A stretch of 5,429 nucleotides of DNA from contig JALSMF010000001.1 of the NCBI GenBank assembly GCA_026987795.1, positions 1 to 5,429 on the forward strand, written 5' to 3'. The translations under genes and the position numbers were made by a program. The stretch's first letter is position 1, and each line of letters starts with the position of its first letter. The notes beneath the pieces are model-generated. The model did not search any database. It was given only the letters and a program-made list of their open reading frames with translations, and was not told the DNA's origin. Source of the stretch: Bacteroidales bacterium (GTDB lineage: Bacteria > Bacteroidota > Bacteroidia > Bacteroidales > JAADGE01). Of this stretch, positions 1 to 5,429 are shown in pieces.

Positions 1-1
1 A

Positions 2-736
2 AAATATGAGGTCTTTTTAAAATCTTTATCGGAAAATAATATTCCGGTTTACGGAATCTGTGATTTCATTAGATTAAAAGCCGAAAAAGCCGTTATTTTG
101 CGACATGATGTTGACAGGAAACCCTTTAATTCATTAAAAATTGCAAAGCTTGAAAATAAATATAAAATAAAGTCGACATATTATTTCAGAATAGTAAAAG
201 CATCTTTTAGTTCGGGTATAATACAAGAAATAAAAAAACTCGGGCACGAAATCGGTTATCACTACGAAGATTTATCATTGGCAAATGGAAATATTGAAAA
301 AGCATTGCAATTGTTTAAAAATCACATTAGTAAATTTAAAAAATATGTCGAAATTCATACAATTTCAATGCACGGCAGACCGCTTTCAAAATATGATAAC
401 AGAGATTTATGGAAAGTGACAGATTTTAAAAAATACGGTATTTTCGGAGAAGCTTTTTTAAGTATTGATTACTCAAATATTTATTATTTTACCGATACCG
501 GAGGAAGTTGGAAAGATAATTCCGTTAATTTAAGAGATAAAGTGAATACCGGTTTAAAAGCCGACATAAAAAATACCGATGAATTAATAAACTTTATTTT
601 GTCGAATAAAGATGTCCGAATTGCAATTGTAACACATCCGGAAAGGTGGGCTGATTCATTTTTTGAGTATGTGATAAATCGCCTGAAAGATACAAGTGTG
701 AATTTTATAAAAAGAATTTTGAAGATGATAAGATAA
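2..736 (+). CDS. Polysaccharide deacetylase-like protein (CE4/NodB-like fold), 5' end missing
   Basis: The frame is open from the left edge, with 244 codons visible before the TAA stop. A TTG at 98 could be taken as a start, but it lies inside the conserved block (AVILRHDVDR), and the 32 residues before it read as normal protein. The true start is therefore outside the window. Numbering from position 2, the candidate metal and catalytic motif RHDVDR is at about 34-39 (D36, D38). GHEIGYHYEDL follows at about 81-91, with H82 and H87 as the likely metal-binding histidines. SMHGRP is at about 122-127, FTDTGGSW at about 163-170 and THPERW at about 211-216. HDVD instead of TFDDG, and H-x4-H instead of the usual H-[ST]-x2-H, mark a divergent branch of deacetylases seen in surface-polysaccharide loci. 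Such enzymes remove N- or O-acetyl groups from sugars. No signal peptide can be assessed. It is the first visible gene of a three-gene operon, and its stop overlaps the next start (TAATG). Fold is likely; substrate is unknown. Confidence 0.8.
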   Translation, partial: KYEVFLKSLSENNIPVYGICDFIRLKAEKAVILRHDVDRKPFNSLKIAKLENKYKIKSTYYFRIVKASFSSGIIQEIKKLGHEIGYHYEDLSLANGNIEKALQLFKNHISKFKKYVEIHTISMHGRPLSKYDNRDLWKVTDFKKYGIFGEAFLSIDYSNIYYFTDTGGSWKDNSVNLRDKVNTGLKADIKNTDELINFILSNKDVRIAIVTHPERWADSFFEYVINRLKDTSVNFIKRILKMIR

Positions 737-1404
737 TGCAGAATAAAGAACCCGAAAAAATAATGATTTTTGTATCAACCGGAAGATGCGGAACGGTTCG
801 TTTATCTCAAATTTTAAAAAATCGATTGCCCGAAAACTTTACCGTTTTGCATCAAACAAAAATTTCGCGACTTGCAAATATTATCGGAAACATACTTTAT
901 TATACACGCTCAGATTTTAATTTTATTAAAAGAATTATCTTTCGCAATTTGTTAAAACATAATAAATCCGATTTTTTAATAAATACCGACCCGCTTACCG
1001 CAATGATGATTCCCGATGATATAATAAAATCGGATAATGTTTGCATAATACACGTTTACAGGAACAGTGCAGATTTTGCAAAATCGTTTTATAAATTTTC
1101 AAGATTAAAGAAAAAAAGTTTTATTGCACATAATTTTATACCGTTCTGGCAAATAAATATTTTTCCCTTACAAAATTGGATTTTAGGCGAAAAAATAATA
1201 AAACGATATAACAAAACAAGCAATATAAAAAATTCTTGGTTTGTTAAAAAATATAAATCGAATAGGCATTTTGAAACAATTGATATGAAAAAGATGTTTA
1301 ATTCTGATTTTATCGAGAAAAAAATCATCTCTTTTTTTGGTATAAGTTTTAAATTAAGCAGCGAAGATTTAAAAATTAAAGCAAACGAATCCGAACAAAA
1401 ATGA
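736..1404 (+). CDS. Sulfotransferase-like P-loop protein
   Basis: This is a 222-residue protein with no signal peptide or clear membrane segment, so it is probably cytoplasmic. Near the N-terminus a beta strand runs into STGRCGT (residues 14-20). This has the form of the 5'-phosphosulfate-binding loop of PAPS-dependent sulfotransferases. At 106-119 the segment HVYRNSADFAKSFY resembles the 3'-phosphate-binding element (R-x-P-x-D-x2-x-S-x-Y type), with R109 and S117 the candidate ligands. These two motifs at this spacing are the basis for the call. The family transfers sulfate from PAPS to a sugar or other hydroxyl; some members with this fold have other or no activity. At 222 residues it is at the short end for the family. 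The ATG shares one base with the upstream stop (TAATG), and its own stop overlaps the next start (ATGA). It is more AT-rich than its neighbours: 60-base lines starting at 901, 1081 and 1201 hold only 13, 9 and 12 G or C. The fold is fairly likely; the acceptor is unknown. Confidence 0.6.
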   Translation: MQNKEPEKIMIFVSTGRCGTVRLSQILKNRLPENFTVLHQTKISRLANIIGNILYYTRSDFNFIKRIIFRNLLKHNKSDFLINTDPLTAMMIPDDIIKSDNVCIIHVYRNSADFAKSFYKFSRLKKKSFIAHNFIPFWQINIFPLQNWILGEKIIKRYNKTSNIKNSWFVKKYKSNRHFETIDMKKMFNSDFIEKKIISFFGISFKLSSEDLKIKANESEQK

Positions 1405-2312
1405 AAAAAGAGTTATCGGAAAAGTTGAAAAGTTGGTTGAAATACCTTATTTATATTTCAATTGTTTTTGTTATTGCAGGGTTGATAAAAGCTGATTATC
1501 TGAAAGTTCCGAAAGTTTACAATTATTGGTTTTTAGCTTTGTCTTTTGTATTTCTTTTTTTGGGTTTTTTACTTCAATGCCTGAATTGGTATTTTGCTTT
1601 AAAAAAAGATTATCACGTTACCGTAAAAGATGCAATTATTTCATTCGGTTTGTTTGTGTTCACAAAATATATTCCCGGAAAAGTTTTTGTTATAATCGGA
1701 AAAGCAGAATACATTTCAAAAAAATATAACTATAAACGTAAAAATATTATTACACGTTCTTTGGATACACAATTAATTGTTCTATGGACAGGAATTATAA
1801 TCGGAAGTATAACGTTTTTTTTTACCGAAGAAACCTTAAAATTTGCATTACCTCTTTTATTTTTATGGATTTTTCTTACATTGGTTATATTTACGAACCT
1901 TTTTCACAATTTACTGATAAAATTGATTAAAATTCTTTTTAAAAAAGAAATAAATATTCCGTTAATTTCTTTCAGTGAAGTTTTGAAAATCTTGCCTGTT
2001 TTTTTTGTTTATTGGTTAGTTTTTTCCGCTGCATTTTGGTTTTTTGCATCAGCACTTTCGCCTGATATTTTAGAATTTTCGGCAGCTTTTTCTTTTCCGC
2101 TTTCTGTTACTCTGGGAATCGTAATGCTTATTGCTCCCGGCGGTATCGGTTTCCGCGAAGGTATTTTAGCCGGATTGTTAGTGATGTTAAGTATTGATTT
2201 ACACGGAGCAACAACAATCTCCGTTGTTTCAAGAGTTTGGTTTTTATTCGGTGAATTATTTATTTTCGGTTTAGCTTTAGTGCTTAAATATTCGGATAAA
2301 ATTAAAAAATAA
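1401..2312 (+). CDS. Flippase-like integral membrane protein, LPG-synthase TM family (PF03706/UPF0104-like)
   Basis: This 303-residue, very hydrophobic protein has about eight membrane segments, near residues 12-30, 42-64, 78-98, 122-141, 147-168, 195-217, 230-260 (probably two) and 275-296. Two motifs typical of the family are visible: KYIPGK (89-94) followed by the basic stretch EYISKKYNYKRK, and APGGIGFREG (245-254). The family includes the membrane part of MprF and many stand-alone proteins in envelope-glycan loci. Its members are thought to bind, flip or help make lipid-linked intermediates, though most are uncharacterised. The length is normal for a stand-alone member without the soluble MprF acyltransferase domain. 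The ATG overlaps the preceding stop as ATGA, implying translational coupling with the sulfotransferase-like gene. An uninterrupted run of nine T at 1815-1823 encodes part of a Phe stretch. The family assignment is strong; the transported or modified lipid cannot be told from sequence. Confidence 0.82.
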   Translation: MKKELSEKLKSWLKYLIYISIVFVIAGLIKADYLKVPKVYNYWFLALSFVFLFLGFLLQCLNWYFALKKDYHVTVKDAIISFGLFVFTKYIPGKVFVIIGKAEYISKKYNYKRKNIITRSLDTQLIVLWTGIIIGSITFFFTEETLKFALPLLFLWIFLTLVIFTNLFHNLLIKLIKILFKKEINIPLISFSEVLKILPVFFVYWLVFSAAFWFFASALSPDILEFSAAFSFPLSVTLGIVMLIAPGGIGFREGILAGLLVMLSIDLHGATTISVVSRVWFLFGELFIFGLALVLKYSDKIKK

Positions 2313-2313
2313 A

Positions 2314-4014
2314 TCAGTCGTTAAACGTATCCTCATATTTTTCCGAATACGTATTGTAAACCCTTTCGGCTTCGGCTTTTAATGCTTCTCGGTATGAAAT
2401 ATTCATCTTTTCGGCTTTTCCCGAAACTTCTTTTTTCCACATTGCACAATTGTTGATGTAGTTGATGAGGTAATCAATTTTTAACTTTTTAAAATATTTT
2501 CCGGCTTTATGCGATTTTATTATCTTGTCGGCATAAATTTCCGTTAAAGAATCCGAAATAAGGGTGTCTTTCTTTATATCTTTAATTATTTCGGCTTTTA
2601 GCAAGGAATCCGAAATTACGCTGTGCTTATCATAAGTCGGAATCGAAACATATATCCCTTTTCGGGCTTTTTCATAATCGGGTTTTCTTAAAACTTTCCA
2701 ATATTTGCAGGTAGGGTGCAGATGTAAAAAATTTGCTTTATAGGCTTCTTTGTTCATCCACCAATAGTGTATGGCACCGTTTTTATATTGCTGAATTTGA
2801 AATTGATTGTAAAAAGTAAGCAAAAAAAGTATTCCGATAAGGGCGTGTTTCAGAAATGCAGGTTTTCGTTTTTTTTCGATTAAAGCAGCAAGAGGCAAAG
2901 CAGCAAGTCCGTACATATCAACCATTGCCCGTAAGCCGAATGAACCGCCGAACCACCAGCTCCACCACGATGATAAAACATAAACAGTTAGTAATAAATA
3001 AATTGCAGCTCCTGTTGCAAAAGGATTTTTTATTTTAAGAAGTCGATATATTCCGAATACGGCAAAAAGCATTACGGGGGTGTAAACAAACCATCCTTTT
3101 TTCCAACTAAAAAGAAAATCGGTAATTTGCGGATTATCGAAAAAGAAACTTGCACCTTTTGCTCCGTATGAGAAATAAAATATTTTTCCGGAAACATAGT
3201 GCCAATAGGAAAATTGCGGTATCCAAACAAGGATAAATGAAACCATCATTATAAATATCAAATACCAATGTTTCAGTAATGTATTGACGTTTTCTTTAAA
3301 TGTTTGAAAATTGTTTACGCCGTATAAAGGTATCAGCAATAAAATCAGGATATTAGTAGGGCGAATGAGTGCAATTAATCCGGCGGTTAAACCGAGAAAA
3401 ACGGTATTTTTTACAGTTAAACTTTCATGCCATTTTATAAGCAGCCGCAGAAACAAAATAATAAGAAAAAAATTGTAAGAGTGGGGCATAGGTGCTTCAT
3501 AGGTAACATAATAAAACAAATTAGTTCCCGCTCCGATAAAAAACAGGGTTAATGCCGTTGTTTTTTCGTTGAAATTTTTTAAAAGTATTTTCCGTAAAAT
3601 GAAAAGTGCCAAAATAAAATAAATATAAGCACTGAAAGTAAGAGCAACGTGGTAGGGTTTGCTGTAACCGTCGGCACTATATTTCGGGCTTAATTTTGCA
3701 TAGGTGTGGGCAATAAAAAAGAAAGGAGAATATAGCATTGACAAGCCGCAGGAGGTTATTATCGCTTCTTTTCCGGTCGGTGTTTTTACGGGCCAAATCC
3801 ATTTTCCGAAATCAAGCGTTTTGTCGGTGTGTATAAATTCCAAAGATAAATCCTTATAAATAAACGTTGCGGGCAGGTAGGCATAGTAAGATTTTATGTC
3901 CCAAACGATTACTCCTTCGTCTTTACTGTATTTATGATGATTAAAATTGACAAAAGGTATTGCCAAAATAAAAAGCAATATGACGTATTTACTCAGGCTT
4001 ATCTTCTTTAACAC
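2314..4014 (-). CDS. GT-C-like multi-pass membrane glycosyltransferase homologue with charged C-terminal tail
   Basis: This is a 566-residue protein with about ten or eleven membrane segments between residues 9 and 404, followed by a soluble, Lys/Glu-rich tail. The first loop contains WDIKSYYAYLPA (38-49). An acidic residue in this loop (here D39) is the usual catalytic position in GT-C enzymes, which transfer sugars from polyprenyl-phosphate donors on the outer face of the inner membrane. Other family-like blocks are APMPHSYNFF (174-183), a KKGWFVYTPVMLF segment (305-317) and WSWWFGGSFGLR (351-362). After the last helix come YKNGAIHYWWMNKEAY (410-425) and KPDYEKARKG (444-453). From memory these recur in uncharacterised Bacteroidota membrane proteins annotated as GT39-like or hypothetical. 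The start is GTG at 4014-4012: no in-frame ATG is near, and an in-frame TAA lies at 4026-4024. It is convergent with the flippase-like gene (one base between the stops) and divergent from the gene at 4096. GT-C fold is likely; enzymatic activity is inferred. Confidence 0.72.
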   Translation of the reverse strand: MLKKISLSKYVILLFILAIPFVNFNHHKYSKDEGVIVWDIKSYYAYLPATFIYKDLSLEFIHTDKTLDFGKWIWPVKTPTGKEAIITSCGLSMLYSPFFFIAHTYAKLSPKYSADGYSKPYHVALTFSAYIYFILALFILRKILLKNFNEKTTALTLFFIGAGTNLFYYVTYEAPMPHSYNFFLIILFLRLLIKWHESLTVKNTVFLGLTAGLIALIRPTNILILLLIPLYGVNNFQTFKENVNTLLKHWYLIFIMMVSFILVWIPQFSYWHYVSGKIFYFSYGAKGASFFFDNPQITDFLFSWKKGWFVYTPVMLFAVFGIYRLLKIKNPFATGAAIYLLLTVYVLSSWWSWWFGGSFGLRAMVDMYGLAALPLAALIEKKRKPAFLKHALIGILFLLTFYNQFQIQQYKNGAIHYWWMNKEAYKANFLHLHPTCKYWKVLRKPDYEKARKGIYVSIPTYDKHSVISDSLLKAEIIKDIKKDTLISDSLTEIYADKIIKSHKAGKYFKKLKIDYLINYINNCAMWKKEVSGKAEKMNISYREALKAEAERVYNTYSEKYEDTFND

Positions 4015-4039
4015 TGCTTTTACTTATAAATTTTCCCGG

Positions 4040-4047
4040 CAAAGATA
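4040..4047 (-). promoter_or_regulatory. Putative Bacteroidota -7 box TATCTTTG for the GT-C-like gene (4014-2314)
   Basis: Read on the minus strand, 4047-4040 is TATCTTTG, an exact match to TAnnTTTG. It ends 25 bases before the GTG start, predicting +1 near 4033 and a leader of about 19 bases. A TTTC at 4073-4070 (minus strand), 22 bases upstream, is a near match to the -33 TTTG element. This supports GTG 4014 as the start, since the box lies upstream of it. Motif and position only. Confidence 0.5.
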
Positions 4048-4077
4048 TAAAATGATTTTTTAATAAGCGGAAAGTTT

Positions 4078-4085
4078 TAATTTTG
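4078..4085 (+). promoter_or_regulatory. Putative Bacteroidota -7 box TAATTTTG for the gene at 4096
   Basis: TAATTTTG matches TAnnTTTG at all six fixed bases and ends 10 bases before the ATG. If the usual distance to +1 applies, transcription would begin near 4092, leaving a leader of only about four bases. The -33 TTTG is not evident: only a T-run at 4056-4061 lies at a suitable distance. It is assigned by motif and position only. Confidence 0.5.
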
Positions 4086-4095
4086 ACATTCGGAT

Positions 4096-5429
4096 ATGAA
4101 AAACTTCAGATATATTTTTTATGCAGCAACTTGGATAATTAATTTCCTGCTCGTTGCGTTGGTTTTTGCCTCTTTCAATACGGAAAGTTACGGGATTTAT
4201 TTCAATTCCGACACCCTTTATTTAGCATCAATTTATAAAGATTTGTTTATTGACGGAACCGGGTTTTCGGGCTGGTATCTTAATGCCGCACCGAATTTCT
4301 TCCCCGATATGTTTTTGTATTTTATTGTAAACACTTTATTCTCTGATTTCAGAACCGCATATTTGGTATTCAGTTTTGTTCAGTATTTTCTTATTTTGGG
4401 CTTGTTAAATGTATTGATAAAAACAATAATTCCGAAAATAAAGTTTGAATATTCCGGGCTTTTGAATTTACTGTTTCCCGTATTTCTTTTGGTTTCAATA
4501 CTATCAAAAAATTTCTTATATACTTATTTCATATTCAGCCATTCTTTTCATACGGGGATGTTTATCAACGCATTACTTGCCTTTATTTTCTTTTTTAAAT
4601 ATTTGAATTCTGAAAAACGAACATTTCTTATTTTAACTTTATTGATAACTTTTATTGGAACTTATAACGACAGATTGTTTCTTGTTATGTTTTCTTTTCC
4701 GGTAACGGCTGTTTTTATTCTGAATTTTTTCTTTTTGAAATACAAACGGCTTAGCATACTCGGATTTTCGGTTGTTTTAGCATCTGTTTTGTCTTTAATT
4801 TTATTTAAATACACTAAAATTAATCCTGTTTTTCATTGCATAGGTTTAGACCAAAAATATCTTAATTATGATAATATTTTGTTTTCGCTGAATAAACTTT
4901 TTACCCAGCATTATAATTATGTGAAAGATTTAAGAGTGCAGGGATTTATATCAATAACGGCAGTTTTTAATATCATAATTTTACCTGTTTTAATTTTTAA
5001 GAATTATCTAAAAATAAAATCGGGCGTAAAAAACGAAAAAGAGAAACAAAGGGAAACCGTATTTTTTGCGATGGTATTTTTTTCAATAATAATTACATTG
5101 TTTTCTCCGGCTCTAAACGGATATTATCTCGGTGAAGCTCATTTGCGATACAATATTTTTTCTTTTTATTTCAGTATTTTTAATATTGTTATCTTTCTTT
5201 ATCTTGTTTTTAAAGAAAAGCTTAAGTATGTAAAACTTATTTCGGGCGTACTGTTAATTTTTTATATCGGAATAATTTTTTTAAATTTTAAAAAATATAA
5301 TGTATTCGAAAAAGTAAAAGACGTTACGGAATTTTATCCCGAAAAAGTAAAAATTATTGACGATTTTGCCGGAAAACATAATTTACGATACGGACTGTCT
5401 CAATATTGGGATGCAAAATATACAACGAT
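4096..5429 (+). CDS. Large multi-pass membrane protein, possibly GT-C-like, 3' end missing
   Basis: The frame opens at ATG 4096 and stays open to the right edge, giving 444 complete codons. An in-frame TGA at 4084-4086 rules out a longer form, and the next Met is residue 72 inside conserved-looking sequence. About ten or eleven membrane segments can be drawn, the first at about 9-27 and the last two near 352-371 and 376-396. The first loop holds FNSDTLY (36-42, D39), then GWYLNAAPNFFPDMFLYF (59-76). The placement of D39 and D71 soon after helix 1 resembles the catalytic loop of GT-C glycosyltransferases. Other distinctive spots are HSFHTG (149-154), YNDRLF (190-195), EAHLRYN (347-353) and, after the last helix, YGLSQYWDAKYTT (432-444), which begins a soluble C-terminal part cut off by the window. 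I cannot name the family with certainty. The layout (helix, acidic loop, many helices, soluble C-terminus) fits a GT39/PMT-like protein. It is divergent from the other GT-C-like gene. Confidence 0.75.
   Translation, partial: MKNFRYIFYAATWIINFLLVALVFASFNTESYGIYFNSDTLYLASIYKDLFIDGTGFSGWYLNAAPNFFPDMFLYFIVNTLFSDFRTAYLVFSFVQYFLILGLLNVLIKTIIPKIKFEYSGLLNLLFPVFLLVSILSKNFLYTYFIFSHSFHTGMFINALLAFIFFFKYLNSEKRTFLILTLLITFIGTYNDRLFLVMFSFPVTAVFILNFFFLKYKRLSILGFSVVLASVLSLILFKYTKINPVFHCIGLDQKYLNYDNILFSLNKLFTQHYNYVKDLRVQGFISITAVFNIIILPVLIFKNYLKIKSGVKNEKEKQRETVFFAMVFFSIIITLFSPALNGYYLGEAHLRYNIFSFYFSIFNIVIFLYLVFKEKLKYVKLISGVLLIFYIGIIFLNFKKYNVFEKVKDVTEFYPEKVKIIDDFAGKHNLRYGLSQYWDAKYTT

Larger units (their letters stand above)
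4015..4095. other. Divergent intergenic control region
   Basis: This 81-bp stretch between the two divergent membrane-protein genes is the only real non-coding DNA in the window. It holds one TAnnTTTG match per strand, each in the right orientation for its gene. No strong operator-like palindrome is evident beyond a trivial A4-N3-T4 arrangement at 4049-4059. There is no Shine-Dalgarno-like site before either start, as is usual in Bacteroidota. The two putative transcripts would not overlap at their 5' ends. Confidence 0.7.

Noticed and set aside
98..736. Deacetylase gene starting at TTG 98
   Set aside because: The TTG falls between conserved residues of the first catalytic motif, and the same frame is open and protein-like back to position 2. 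The gene is truncated by the window, not started here.
1089..1328. Minus-strand 79-residue open frame
   Set aside because: It lies wholly inside the sulfotransferase-like gene in antisense. Its Phe/Ile-rich product is what an AT-rich, Lys-rich gene gives when read backwards.
1526..1729. Plus-strand 67-residue open frame
   Set aside because: It is an out-of-frame shadow inside the flippase-like gene, whose family motifs in the main frame span it.
2289..2352. Possible bidirectional terminator at the convergent junction (TATTCGGA 2289-2296 with TCCGAATA 2342-2349; ACGTAT 2325-2330 with ATACGT 2347-2352)
   Set aside because: The first pair has a 45-base loop, and the second a 6-bp AT-rich stem with a 16-base loop. 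Neither is followed directly by a T-run, and TTCCGAAT-like words are common in this sequence. Too weak to annotate.
2856..3038. Plus-strand 60-residue open frame
   Set aside because: It is antisense to the GT-C-like gene, over the region encoding its conserved WSWWFGG block, with no independent support.
4049..4059. AAAA-TGA-TTTT palindrome as an operator
   Set aside because: Four-base A/T arms are expected by chance at this base composition.
1..5429. CRISPR arrays, tRNA or rRNA genes, insertion-sequence ends, toxin-antitoxin pairs
   Set aside because: I read both strands for spaced repeats, transposase-like or small paired genes and found none. Nearly all of the window is taken up by five long coding regions.

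Overview
The window looks like chromosomal DNA from a member of the Bacteroidota. It is AT-rich (roughly 30% GC by eye) and its genes are rich in Lys, Asn, Ile and Phe. No start codon has a clear Shine-Dalgarno sequence in front of it. The one real intergenic region carries two exact matches to the Bacteroidota -7 promoter element TAnnTTTG, one facing each way. The membrane proteins also resemble glycosyltransferase-like families common in Bacteroidota; that judgement rests on memory of family motifs, not on a search.

Layout. (1) Positions 2-2312, + strand: three tightly packed genes. They are a polysaccharide-deacetylase-like protein cut by the left edge, a small sulfotransferase-like P-loop protein, and a multi-pass protein of the flippase-like / LPG-synthase-TM family (PF03706). 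Each start overlaps the previous stop (TAATG, then ATGA), so this is one translationally coupled operon. (2) Positions 2314-4014, - strand: a 566-residue GT-C-like integral membrane protein, convergent with the operon and separated from it by one base. (3) Positions 4015-4095: an 81-bp divergent control region. (4) Positions 4096 to the right edge, + strand: a second large multi-pass membrane protein. It is open to the window end, so its 3' part is missing.

How the genes may fit together. All five point to the cell envelope: trimming or de-acylating a sugar (deacetylase), possibly sulfating it or another acceptor (sulfotransferase-like), moving or synthesising a lipid-linked intermediate (flippase-like), and transferring sugars from polyprenyl-phosphate donors outside the inner membrane (the GT-C-like pair). 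This suggests part of a surface glycan or glycolipid locus. The substrates cannot be read from the sequence. There are no RNA genes, mobile elements, CRISPR arrays or long repeats, and apart from the 81-bp region there is essentially no non-coding DNA.
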